Below are positions 8,070 through 15,035 of a DNA stretch of 64,000 bases, in pieces; position 1 is the stretch's first letter; each line of letters starts with the position of its first letter. The notes beneath the pieces are model-generated. The model was not told the origin of the DNA, did no database searches, and worked only from the letters and a program-made list of their open reading frames with translations. The stretch covers positions 5,766,001 through 5,830,000 of the forward strand of contig NZ_MWFK01000001.1 of assembly GCF_002078175.1 (NCBI RefSeq), given 5' to 3'. Source of the DNA: Streptomyces sp. M41(2017). GTDB lineage: Bacteria; Actinomycetota; Actinomycetes; Streptomycetales; Streptomycetaceae. A program made the position numbers and the translations under genes.

Positions 8070-8900
8070 TCAGAACTCCTCGTGCGTCTCCGGGTCTCCG
8101 CCCAGACGACGGCGCGGATGATCGGAGACGGTCGCCAGTTCCTCGGGGGTCAGCTCGAAGCCGAAGATGTCCAGGTTCGCCCGCTGGCGGCCGGGGTCGG
8201 CGGACTTCGGAATGGGTACGGCCCCGAGTTGGGTGTGCCAGCGCAGTACGACCTGCCCGGGTGTCACGCCGTGCGTCTCGGCGATCTTCCCGAGGGCCGG
8301 GTCCTCCAGCAGGCTGGAGCCGCGGCCCAGGGGGCTCCAGCTCTCGGTGATGATGCCCTTGTCCGCGTGGAAGGCGCGGAGTTCGTCCTGGGGGAGGTAG
8401 GGGTGAAGCTCGATCTGGTTCACCGCCGGGAGGACCCCGGTCTCGGTCTCCAGCCGGCCGAGGTGTTCCGCGGTGAAGTTCGAGACGCCGATCGACCGTA
8501 CGAGGCCCTGCTCGCGCAGCTTGATCATGGCCTTCCAGGAGTCGACGTACTTGTCCACGCGCGGCAGGGGCCAGTGGATGAGGTACAGGTCGACGTAGTC
8601 GAGTCCGAGGCGGCTCCGGGACTCCTCGAAGGAGGCGAGCGTCTCGTCGTAGCCGTGATGCCGGCCGGGGAGTTTCGTGGTGACGACGACCTCCTCGCGC
8701 GGGACGCCACCGCGGGCGACGCCCCGGCCGGTGCCGGTCTCGTTGCGGTAGTTCGTCGCCGTGTCGATGAGGCGGTAGCCGACGCCGAGGGCGCCGCTCA
8801 CGGCCTGCTCGGCCTGGGCGTCGTCCATCGGCCAGGTGCCCAGACCGACAGCGGGGATCGTCGTTCCGTCATGGGCGGTGAGGGCCGGGATGCTGATCAC
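8070..8900 (-). CDS. Aldo/keto reductase
   Basis: NADPH-dependent aldehyde/ketone reductase of the AKR superfamily, cytosolic, 276 aa (usual size). The catalytic tetrad is intact: Asp46, Tyr51 (DTATNYRNE), Lys76 (TTKLPG) and His109 (LIHWP). The N-terminus IPAVGLGTWPM, the strand IGVSNFTAEHL and the cofactor end IPKSADPGR are all family signatures. It is closest to the 2,5-diketo-gluconate reductase-like (AKR5) group, but the physiological substrate is unknown. It is transcribed leftward and converges with the receptor-like gene. No operon partner is evident; the protease upstream on the same strand has its own terminator-like hairpin. Confidence 0.9.
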   Translation of the reverse strand: MISIPALTAHDGTTIPAVGLGTWPMDDAQAEQAVSGALGVGYRLIDTATNYRNETGTGRGVARGGVPREEVVVTTKLPGRHHGYDETLASFEESRSRLGLDYVDLYLIHWPLPRVDKYVDSWKAMIKLREQGLVRSIGVSNFTAEHLGRLETETGVLPAVNQIELHPYLPQDELRAFHADKGIITESWSPLGRGSSLLEDPALGKIAETHGVTPGQVVLRWHTQLGAVPIPKSADPGRQRANLDIFGFELTPEELATVSDHPRRRLGGDPETHEEF

Positions 8901-9066
8901 GGGGAGCCTTTCGGATCGATGACGGGTACCGACCCATGGTGCACGGGTGCCGTCGCCGGGGCGACGCGGGCTCCCGGTGCGTCGCTCCCCGTCAGCCTCC
9001 CGGCCCGTCCCGGTACCCGTACCCGAATCGACCGATTCCGTCGAACCCGCCGACCGGGCACCCGCA

Positions 9067-9093
9067 CCGGCCCGCCTGACGAAGGCGGACCGG
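9067..9093 (-). terminator. Terminator-like hairpin after the protease gene
   Basis: CCGG-c-CCGCCT, 5-nt loop gacga, AGGCGG-a-CCGG: ten paired bases with one mismatch, 25 bp beyond the protease stop on the reverse strand. Confidence 0.55.
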
Positions 9094-9117
9094 CGCGAGC
9101 ATGCCGGCGTGCGGGGG

Positions 9118-10275
9118 TCAGGCCGTGTGGAGCGTGAGTCCGTAGCGGTTCAGGATCTCGTTGATGGGCTGGTACCAGGTCTCGCCGCCGCTGCTGCAGT
9201 TGCCCCAGCCGCCGGAGGTGACGCCCTGGGCCTGGTCGCCGCTGATGAACGAGCCGCCCGAGTCGCCGGGTTCGGCGCAGACGCTCGTCTTGGTCATCTG
9301 GTGCACGGCGCCCTGGCTGTAGTTGACCGTCTCGTTCTTGGCGAGGACGTTGCCGCAGTGCCAGTGCGAGGTGGAGCCGGAGCGGCAGATCGACGCGCCG
9401 ATGGGAGCCTCGCCGGAACCGCGGACGAGCTGGTCGGAGACGGTGCCCCAGCCGAGGACGACGGGGACCGTCCACCAGCCGCTGCCCACGTTGACCCAGG
9501 CGTAGTCGTTGTCCGGGAACGAGGAGCCCTGGAAGTTGCCGATGTAGCTGTGGTCCCAGCCGCTGACACCGGCGCCCGCCTGGCCGCAGTGCCCGGCGGT
9601 GACGAAGCCGCCGTACACGGAGAAGCCTATGGAACAGCGGACGTTGCCCGTGTAGTACGGGTCGCCGCCCACCGTGCCCGCGGCGAAGGTGCTCGGCGCC
9701 GAGCCGGTCTGTCGGACCGTCACGGGACCGGCCTTGCGGGCCTGCGCCACGAAGGCCCGGACATCGTTGTCATCCTTGTGGGGGGAGACCACGTTCACGA
9801 CGACGGTGCTGGACCTGGGGTCCACGTGCCAACTGCTCACGCCGGCCGGTGCGTCGAGCGTGTCGAGGCGCTTCATCGTGGCGTCGAGCTGCCGCTCACT
9901 GTGCTTGACGAGGGTGACCCGCGCGCCGGTCGACTCGACGGCCTCACGCGCGGCCATCGTGGTCAGCGCGACGACGAGCCGGCCGCTCTTCACGTCGAAC
10001 CACGAGCCCCCGTACGAACTGCCGGCCCTGGTCCGGGCGGTGCGCTCGACGGAGCGTGCGGTGGTCTCCTGGGAGAGCCGGGTGGTCGCCTGCTTCTCGG
10101 TGAGTCCGAGGTCGCGCTGCATCGCCGAGAGCAGCGCGGAGGAGGCGGGGGCCCGGGTTGCGGTGGGGGTGGTGAGGGGTGCGTCGGCGGCGGCGGTCTG
10201 GGTGAGTCCGACGGTGGCGGCACTGACGAGCAGGCCCGCGGACACAGCGGTGCGCAGAACTGTTGTGCGTCTCAA
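9118..10275 (-). CDS. Secreted chymotrypsin-like serine protease (streptogrisin/alpha-lytic family, S1E) with prodomain
   Basis: Extracellular endopeptidase made as a pre-pro-enzyme of 385 aa. I chose the TTG at 10275: it is preceded by GAAAGG at 8-nt spacing and starts exactly at a typical signal peptide (LRRTTVLRTAVSAGLL, cut after TAAA). The longer ATG frame from 10389 would add 38 unlikely residues. Residues about 30-190 are the alpha-lytic-type propeptide that folds and inhibits the enzyme (STVVVNVVSPHKDDNDVRAF). The mature triad is His229 (TAGHC), Asp257 (PDNDYAWV) and Ser339 (GDSGGS), with three Cys pairs. A near-palindromic LacI-type operator lies 53-66 bp upstream of the start, suggesting carbon-responsive control. 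Confidence 0.92.
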   Translation of the reverse strand: MRRTTVLRTAVSAGLLVSAATVGLTQTAAADAPLTTPTATRAPASSALLSAMQRDLGLTEKQATTRLSQETTARSVERTARTRAGSSYGGSWFDVKSGRLVVALTTMAAREAVESTGARVTLVKHSERQLDATMKRLDTLDAPAGVSSWHVDPRSSTVVVNVVSPHKDDNDVRAFVAQARKAGPVTVRQTGSAPSTFAAGTVGGDPYYTGNVRCSIGFSVYGGFVTAGHCGQAGAGVSGWDHSYIGNFQGSSFPDNDYAWVNVGSGWWTVPVVLGWGTVSDQLVRGSGEAPIGASICRSGSTSHWHCGNVLAKNETVNYSQGAVHQMTKTSVCAEPGDSGGSFISGDQAQGVTSGGWGNCSSGGETWYQPINEILNRYGLTLHTA

Positions 10276-10673
10276 GGGAGTTGCCTTTCGTCGATCCGAT
10301 GGTCGGTGAGTGGGGCGAAGGGCATGAGAGAGCGCTCTCAGAGGTGCGAGGTCGAGAATAGTCAATGAGGTTGAGCAGGTCCATGCCAATGCATGACCGC
10401 TCTTTGGGATCAGGTCGCGGCGCCACGAGAACGATCTTTCGGAGCACGTCCCGGCCGGACGTCCTGCGTCACACCCGATCGGATTCGGACGCTTCGCGGA
10501 CCGGTTCCCCGCGATCTTGGGCGGCGATGCCGGGCCGAGGCCGAACGCCGCCTGACCACGGCCGCGTTGGCAGTAGGCTCACCCTGCTGCGACGCCCCGG
10601 TCGGCTGTACGGACCGGCTCTGCAACGGCTCGCGGCGACGGACGGATCTCTACGGCGTGAGGATGAAGTACAC
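10276..10673. other. Divergent intergenic region between protease and kinase
   Basis: About 400 bp. It contains the operator at 10327-10340. The kinase frame is open through this stretch, but the product upstream of the GTG at 10674 (RSDSDASRTGSPRSW-type) looks non-coding. A short forward frame at 10393-10680 has no recognisable features. I see no RNA gene. Confidence 0.5.
10327..10340. promoter_or_regulatory. LacI-type operator upstream of the protease gene
   Basis: AGAGAGCGCTCTCA contains the perfect 12-bp palindrome GAGAGCGCTCTC (10328-10339) with the central GCGC typical of LacI-family sites. It differs in one base from the 14-bp palindrome before the beta-1,3-glucanase gene at 20324, so one regulator may bind both. 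Confidence 0.6.
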
Positions 10674-11837
10674 GTGCTGATAGCGGGGCGGTATCGGCTG
10701 CACACCACTCTCGGTCGGGGCGCGATGGGGGAGGTGTGGCGGGCGCAGGACGAGATGATCGGACGGCCCGTCGCGGTCAAGCTGCTGCTCTCCCAGGATG
10801 CCGACCCGACCGCCGCGGCCCGGTTCCGCCTGGAGGCGCAGACCGCGGGACGGCTGAACCATCCTCATGTGGTGGGAGTCCTGGACTTCGGCTCGTTCGA
10901 GGACCGGCTCTTCCTGGTGATGGAACTGATCGAGGGCGACAGCCTTTCCCACGTCCTCGCCACCAGCGGCACCCTTCCCGCCGAGCGGGTGGCGCGGATC
11001 GCCGCGCAGGCCGCCGCCGGGCTCGCCGCCGCGCATCAACAGGGCATCGTGCACCGGGACATCAAGCCGGGCAATCTGATGCTGGACGCCGACGGGAGCG
11101 TCAAGATCGGCGACTTCGGGATCGCCCGGTTCATGGACGACCCGGCCGGCGGCCTCACCGCGACCGGACAGATCGTCGGCACCAGCCTGTACCTGGCCCC
11201 GGAGCGGGCGCTCGGGAAGACCGCGGGACCACCGTCCGACATGTACTCCCTCGGCTGCGTCCTCTATCAACTCCTCACCGGGCGGCCGCCCTTCCAGGCC
11301 GCCAGTGCCGTCGCGATCCTCCACCACCACCTCGACACCGCCCCGACCCCGCCCCGGGAACTCGGCGCAGAGCTGCCGCCCGCGTTCGAGAACTACCTCC
11401 TCGGTCTCCTGGCGAAGCAGCCCGACGACCGTCCGACCGCGCAGCAGGCGGCGTCCTGGTACAGCACCGGCGCCTGGCAAGGGCGTCCCGAACCCCTTCC
11501 GGCCGTACGGCCGGCGCAACGCCGCAGCAGGCCCGACCTCGGAGTCGCGGGCCCCGCGACCACGTACGCCCTCCCGTCGGCCGCGCCCTCCCACGGGGCG
11601 ACCGTCACCCGGGAGGCGGCGGGGGCCCGTCGCTCACGCAGACGCAGACGTTCCGGCGTGAGTGAACTCCTCACCCAGCGGCCACGAGCGGTGGGCGCCG
11701 CCGCGGGAGCGGTGGTCTTCGTCCTCGCGGTGCTCGTGGGCGTGGCCTTGTTCTCGCCCGACAGCAGCTCCGCGGAGACACCCGGGTCCGGTTCGGACGG
11801 CACGGTCAGCTCGTCCCCCACGGACGCGGCGCCGTAG
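10674..11837 (+). CDS. Membrane-anchored Hanks-type Ser/Thr protein kinase
   Basis: 387 aa from GTG 10674, which begins right at LIAGRYRLHTTLGRG, the usual kinase N-terminus. GAGG lies about 12 nt upstream, a long spacing, so the start is not fully certain. The kinase core (about 8-265) is complete: glycine loop GRGAMGEVW, Lys36 in VAVKLL, HRDIKPGN with catalytic Asp129, DFG in KIGDFGIAR, activation segment TGQIVGTSLYLAPER. A low-complexity juxtamembrane stretch rich in Arg/Ser/Pro follows, then one TM helix near the C-terminus (AVGAAAGAVVFVLAVLVGVALF) and a short Ser/Thr-rich external tail. There are no PASTA repeats, so it is not PknB-like in its sensor. The stop lies 19 bp from the end of the convergent ANTAR gene. 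Targets are unknown. Confidence 0.92.
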   Translation: MLIAGRYRLHTTLGRGAMGEVWRAQDEMIGRPVAVKLLLSQDADPTAAARFRLEAQTAGRLNHPHVVGVLDFGSFEDRLFLVMELIEGDSLSHVLATSGTLPAERVARIAAQAAAGLAAAHQQGIVHRDIKPGNLMLDADGSVKIGDFGIARFMDDPAGGLTATGQIVGTSLYLAPERALGKTAGPPSDMYSLGCVLYQLLTGRPPFQAASAVAILHHHLDTAPTPPRELGAELPPAFENYLLGLLAKQPDDRPTAQQAASWYSTGAWQGRPEPLPAVRPAQRRSRPDLGVAGPATTYALPSAAPSHGATVTREAAGARRSRRRRRSGVSELLTQRPRAVGAAAGAVVFVLAVLVGVALFSPDSSSAETPGSGSDGTVSSSPTDAAP

Positions 11838-11856
11838 CGGTCCGGACGCGGTCCGG

Positions 11857-12336
11857 TCAGGTCGACGACGGTTCCTGTCGGCGCGCGTCCTGCGATGCTC
11901 CGCCTGGGTCCGTCCGGGCCGAGTCGGCCCCCTCCGGGTTCGTCCCGGACCCGGTCGACGGGGATTCCGCCTTCGCCGGCTGCCGCTTCGCCAGCGCGGC
12001 CTCCAGTGCGACGCGTATGTCGTCCGGGAGTGTGCCGCCCCGGCCGAAGGCGAGGACCTCGTCCGCGATGACGTGCAGTTTGCGGTTGGTGTGCTGGGAG
12101 GTCTCGCGCAGCACGTCCCAGCTGTCCTCCGGGCCGATACGGCCGAGGACCAGCAGGGCACCGATGGCCTGATCCACGGTGGCGTGCGAGGACACGGCCC
12201 GATGGAGGTGGGTGCGCTCCTCGTTGAGCCTGTCGTTCTCCTGCACCAGGTCCGTGGTGGACAGCAGGCGCAGGGGATCGGACCTGGAGATCGCGAAGAA
12301 CGCCATCGCTCTGGTGGGGGTCGGCTGATCATTCAT
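11857..12336 (-). CDS. ANTAR-domain RNA-binding regulator
   Basis: 159 aa from ATG 12336; a GTG at 12339 in the same frame is an alternative, and no clear ribosome binding site is visible for either. Residues about 25-90 match the ANTAR helical bundle (ENDRLNEERTHLHRAVSSHATVDQAIGALLVLGRI, SWDVLRETSQHTNRKLHVIADEVL). This domain binds paired hexaloop RNA hairpins and works in transcription antitermination. There is no GAF or receiver domain, so this is the short single-domain type common in Streptomyces. The C-terminal 50 residues are Pro/Ser/Glu-rich and probably disordered. It lies convergent to the kinase gene. RNA targets are unknown. Confidence 0.82.
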   Translation of the reverse strand: MNDQPTPTRAMAFFAISRSDPLRLLSTTDLVQENDRLNEERTHLHRAVSSHATVDQAIGALLVLGRIGPEDSWDVLRETSQHTNRKLHVIADEVLAFGRGGTLPDDIRVALEAALAKRQPAKAESPSTGSGTNPEGADSARTDPGGASQDARRQEPSST

Positions 12337-12449
12337 CACGGTTCGTGTGCCCCGGATCGGCGTCGCAATCCCCACGAACCGGCGCACTCCGGCTGGTTCG
12401 GCCGTACGAAGGCGGGGAGGGGCCGAGCCCGTACCTCCGGGCACAGCCG

Positions 12450-12488
12450 AGCGGGGGCCCGCCGGAGTGTCTCCGGCGGGCCCCCGCT
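12450..12488 (-). terminator. Strong terminator of the PRC-barrel gene
   Basis: Perfect 18-bp hairpin (arms 12450-12467 and 12471-12488, AGCGGGGGCCC...) with a 3-nt loop, 18 bp after the PRC-barrel stop codon. Confidence 0.8.
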
Positions 12489-12505
12489 GCGGGCTGTCGT
12501 CGCGG

Positions 12506-12859
12506 TCAGATGCCGCGCTGCGTCTGGTAGTAGCCGCCGACCTGCTCGTGGTAGCCGGCGTCGCCGACGTGCTTGTCCTTGTCGAACTCGGGTGAGTCCT
12601 TGATCTGGGCCTTGGTGAGCGCCACGAAGATCTTGTGCTCTTCCAGGTCGACGGACTGCACGGTCCCGGCGGGCAGGAGGACGTGCTTGCCGAAGATCCA
12701 TACGCCGGTGTCGACGACGAGGTAGGAGGAGTCGACCTCGTCCGAGTGCTTGTCGACCTTGCCGATGCTGCCATCGGTGGCCTCGACCTTGAATCCGGTC
12801 AGGTCGGTGCCCGCGGTGTAGCCGGTGGTCGGCTGGTAGCCCCAGATGTTGTCACTCAT
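12506..12859 (-). CDS. PRC-barrel domain protein
   Basis: 117 aa, from ATG 12859 with GAGGGAG about 9 nt upstream. A PRC-barrel (about 18-95) is seen in DLTGFKVEATDGSIGKVDKHSDEVDSS-type text: a small beta barrel with the GKVD turn, then YLVVDTGVWIFGKHVLLPAG, VDLEEHKIFVALTKAQIKDSPEF. The C-terminus ends in HEQVGGYYQTQRG, common in stand-alone Streptomyces PRC-barrel stress proteins. The exact function is unknown; PRC-barrels serve as protein- or RNA-contact modules. It has a strong terminator and a long AT-richer leader (12860-13020). The next gene upstream on the same strand is a small membrane protein, with its own terminator between, so they are separate units. Confidence 0.85.
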   Translation of the reverse strand: MSDNIWGYQPTTGYTAGTDLTGFKVEATDGSIGKVDKHSDEVDSSYLVVDTGVWIFGKHVLLPAGTVQSVDLEEHKIFVALTKAQIKDSPEFDKDKHVGDAGYHEQVGGYYQTQRGI

Positions 12860-13026
12860 AAAAGTACCGCTCCCTCATCGAAATTCGTTGCCTGCTCACA
12901 GCTGGACTGTGGTGGCTCTTTAGGCGTCATCGAATTCGGTGACGTTCGTTCAGAAAGCCGAGTGCCCATGTGCTTTGGTCTCACACATGCGTCGTCACTT
13001 TTTTGTCTGTTGCCGCCGGGACGGAC

Positions 13027-13066
13027 ATGGGTGGGGCCCGACGCCGTGGCGTCGGGCCCCACCCAT
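13027..13066 (-). terminator. Strong terminator of the 56-residue membrane protein gene
   Basis: Perfect 19-bp inverted repeat (arms 13027-13045 and 13048-13066, ATGGGTGGGGCCCGACGCC) 30 bp after the small gene's stop codon. It is the most stable hairpin seen in the window. Confidence 0.82.
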
Positions 13067-13095
13067 GATGCGCGTGTGCGTGCTGTTCGGGCTGT

Positions 13096-13266
13096 CTACC
13101 AGCGGTACCAGCGGCCACGCTTGCCGCCGCTCGCCGTCGGACGGATCACGAAGCCCAGGACCCACACGATCAGGACGATCACGGCGATCCACCAGAGCGC
13201 CTTGAGCGCGAAACCGGCACCGAAAAGGATCAGGGCGAGCAGAAGAACAAGAAGAATAGGAACCAT
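13096..13266 (-). CDS. Small hydrophobic membrane protein (56 aa)
   Basis: A short gene: ATG 13266 to TAG at 13096, with GGAGG 9 nt upstream and a strong terminator downstream, which together make it real. The product starts MVPILLVLLLALILFGAGFA, then KALWWIAVIVLIVWVLGFVI, and ends in the basic tail RPTASGGKRGRWYRW. Two membrane-spanning helices form a hairpin with both ends probably on the cytoplasmic side. Such 50-60 aa hydrophobic proteins are widespread in Streptomyces next to stress genes. Function is unknown; the neighbouring PRC-barrel gene suggests an envelope-stress setting. Confidence 0.85.
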   Translation of the reverse strand: MVPILLVLLLALILFGAGFALKALWWIAVIVLIVWVLGFVIRPTASGGKRGRWYRW

Positions 13267-13468
13267 AGTTATCGACCTCCGGAGCCTCGTGTGCCCGGCG
13301 ATTCGATCTCCATTCCCGCGGAACCGGTGGAAGTTCCGGGTTTGAAAACTCTGTTCGGGGCTACGGAGGCGCGAACGTGGTCGCCCACCGGATTGCTGAC
13401 ATCCGTCGATCGCTCATACGGGCGCTGTCGAATGGAAGCGCCGGCGGCTCTCTGGCAGGGTTCTTTCG

Positions 13469-13777
13469 GTGACAGCCGACACGGGACCGGACCGCACCCC
13501 TGACGGGCGCTACGTCGTCGTCGGTGGTCGGCGCTGGCGGGCGACGGACCCACAGATCCCCGAGGACGCCGCGGCGCGCCTCCGTTCGCATCTCATGGCG
13601 GCCCGCCGCGCCGTCGCTGCCGCCCGGCGTGCGGAAGACCCCGAAGCCGAACGGGCGGCACGCACGCGTGTGCACCGGTCCAAGGTGGCCCTGGGGGAGC
13701 GCGGCACGCCGTGGTGGGAGCAGAGCGACGGGGAGCGCCGGGCGCGATGGCGCGAGGGCCTGGCCGCGCTCGACTGA
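13469..13777 (+). CDS. Conserved hypothetical protein, Arg/Ala-rich helical
   Basis: 102 aa from GTG 13469. The N-terminus PDGRYVVVGGRRWRATDPQIPED forms a short beta motif, followed by a charged helix (LRSHLMAARRAVAAARRAEDPEAERAARTRVHRSKVALGERG in pieces) and a Trp-rich end (PWWEQSDGERRARWREGL). Homologues in Streptomyces are, as I remember, labelled biopolymer transporter Tol, which nothing in this sequence supports. No membrane segment and no catalytic motif. The gene is monocistronic. Confidence 0.7.
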   Translation: MTADTGPDRTPDGRYVVVGGRRWRATDPQIPEDAAARLRSHLMAARRAVAAARRAEDPEAERAARTRVHRSKVALGERGTPWWEQSDGERRARWREGLAALD

Positions 13778-13857
13778 CTCATGAACCGGGCACACGGCGT
13801 CGACCGCGGGCGCCCTCGCTTCACCGCACGGGGGGGTGTCGTGCCGCGTCCGGTGGG

Positions 13858-14130
13858 TCAGCGGCAGCGGCGGAGACGGATGGGGCCGCGGGCCTTCGCC
13901 GGCTCGACGGGACGGCCGCCCTGGGTGATCTCCACCTCGCCGGCCGCGACGAGCCGCCGGGCCGCGTGCCGAACCGGCTCCATGAGCGCACGCCACCCGT
14001 CGTCCTCGCCTGCGTACACCGCCCGCGCGGCGTCGGAGGGACAGATGGTCGCGCCCGGGGCACGGCCATCCAACAACTCCAGGATGACTCGCTCCAGGCG
14101 CCGGTCCGTCGTCTGCTCGTCGTGCGGCAC
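13858..14130 (-). CDS. DUF3253-like small protein
   Basis: 90 aa from the GTG at 14130; an upstream GTG at 14181 would add 17 residues (RTLGQAPCRLRC) that look non-coding. Text such as LERVILELLDGRAPGATICPSDAARAVYAG, WRALMEPVRHAARRLVAAGEVEITQGGRPVEP is a winged-helix-like fold typical of DUF3253. The function of that family is unknown. It is isolated, convergent with the preceding hypothetical gene. Confidence 0.72.
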   Translation of the reverse strand: MPHDEQTTDRRLERVILELLDGRAPGATICPSDAARAVYAGEDDGWRALMEPVRHAARRLVAAGEVEITQGGRPVEPAKARGPIRLRRCR

Positions 14131-14223
14131 TCCACCAGTATCGCAGCGGAGGCGGCAGGGGGCCTGACCTAGAGTTCTCACGGCCTACGTGACCAGGCTC
14201 GTCGGGTGTCGGCGTCGCCGCAT

Positions 14224-14847
14224 TCACCAGCCGACCAGATCCATGGACCGGTGAGCGAGCCAGTCCATGAACGACACCGGCTGACCGCTCAGGTTCAGAG
14301 GAAGGATCTGGTCACAGGTGGCTCGGCCGTCGAACCACAGTGAGCCCCTGAGCGGACCGCTGACAACGAGCAGGGTCGAGAAGCCACATCCGTTGTCCTG
14401 GATGAACACTGCGCCCGAGGTCATGCGCTCCTGGAACACCCCGTACTCGGCGTCCCACTGCCCCCACGCCGCTCGGTAGGCATCGTGGTCCGCGAAGTCC
14501 TGCGTCCGCGGCTCGCGCGCGTCCAGGTCATCCTTGTAGGCACGGTAGGAGTCGGGAGGCGCGAAGTCGGTGGTGAGCAGGTCGTAGTTGGTCGACGAGT
14601 CCCCGTACCAGCCCCAACCCACCGCGGATCGGTAGAGCCGGTTCACCGTGCCCCCGGCACTCCGGCGGAGCAAATACGCTCGGTACTGGCCCGGAAACCT
14701 GATGCCTAGCTCTGCTTCCGCTTCGCAGATCTCTGCTTCGGACAACGGCGGCGGGGAAGCGATCCGCCCCGCGGGCGGGCGGCCGCACTCGCCCGAGCGT
14801 CGCCCCCGAGCGATGCGCTGGTCTATCTCTGTCCAATCGGTCGCCAC
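14224..14847 (-). CDS. SMI1/KNR4 (SUKH) family protein
   Basis: 207 aa. The N-terminal half has the SUKH signature LSEAEICEAEAELGIRFPGQYRAYLLR followed by Gly/Trp-rich strands (VGWGWYGDSSTNYDLLTTDF), and later FIQDNGCGFSTLLVV and LWFDGRATCDQILPL. In bacteria SUKH proteins are often immunity proteins of polymorphic toxin systems, but many are orphan housekeeping-like genes. No toxin gene is adjacent here. Base composition is somewhat less GC-extreme than its neighbours. Cytosolic; no signal or membrane segment. Confidence 0.75.
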   Translation of the reverse strand: MATDWTEIDQRIARGRRSGECGRPPAGRIASPPPLSEAEICEAEAELGIRFPGQYRAYLLRRSAGGTVNRLYRSAVGWGWYGDSSTNYDLLTTDFAPPDSYRAYKDDLDAREPRTQDFADHDAYRAAWGQWDAEYGVFQERMTSGAVFIQDNGCGFSTLLVVSGPLRGSLWFDGRATCDQILPLNLSGQPVSFMDWLAHRSMDLVGW

Positions 14848-15035
14848 ACAGGTGAGGGTAGACGCGAAAGATCCGTCAGGACACGTACGTGGTCATGATG
14901 CCGACCGGTCCTATTGGGGAGGATCGTCCAACCACGCGGCGGGACCGGACGCACCGATCGCTGGGCGCTCTGAGAACCGTACGTCGACCTGAGTGAGGCC
15001 GTCCGGCCGTCTGGCCCCGCCGACCCGAACCGGCG

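Noticed and set aside
12337..12774. Extension of the ANTAR frame through the PRC-barrel gene
   Set aside because: The extra sequence is STR/SPP low-complexity text and overlaps a convincing PRC-barrel gene on the same strand in another frame.
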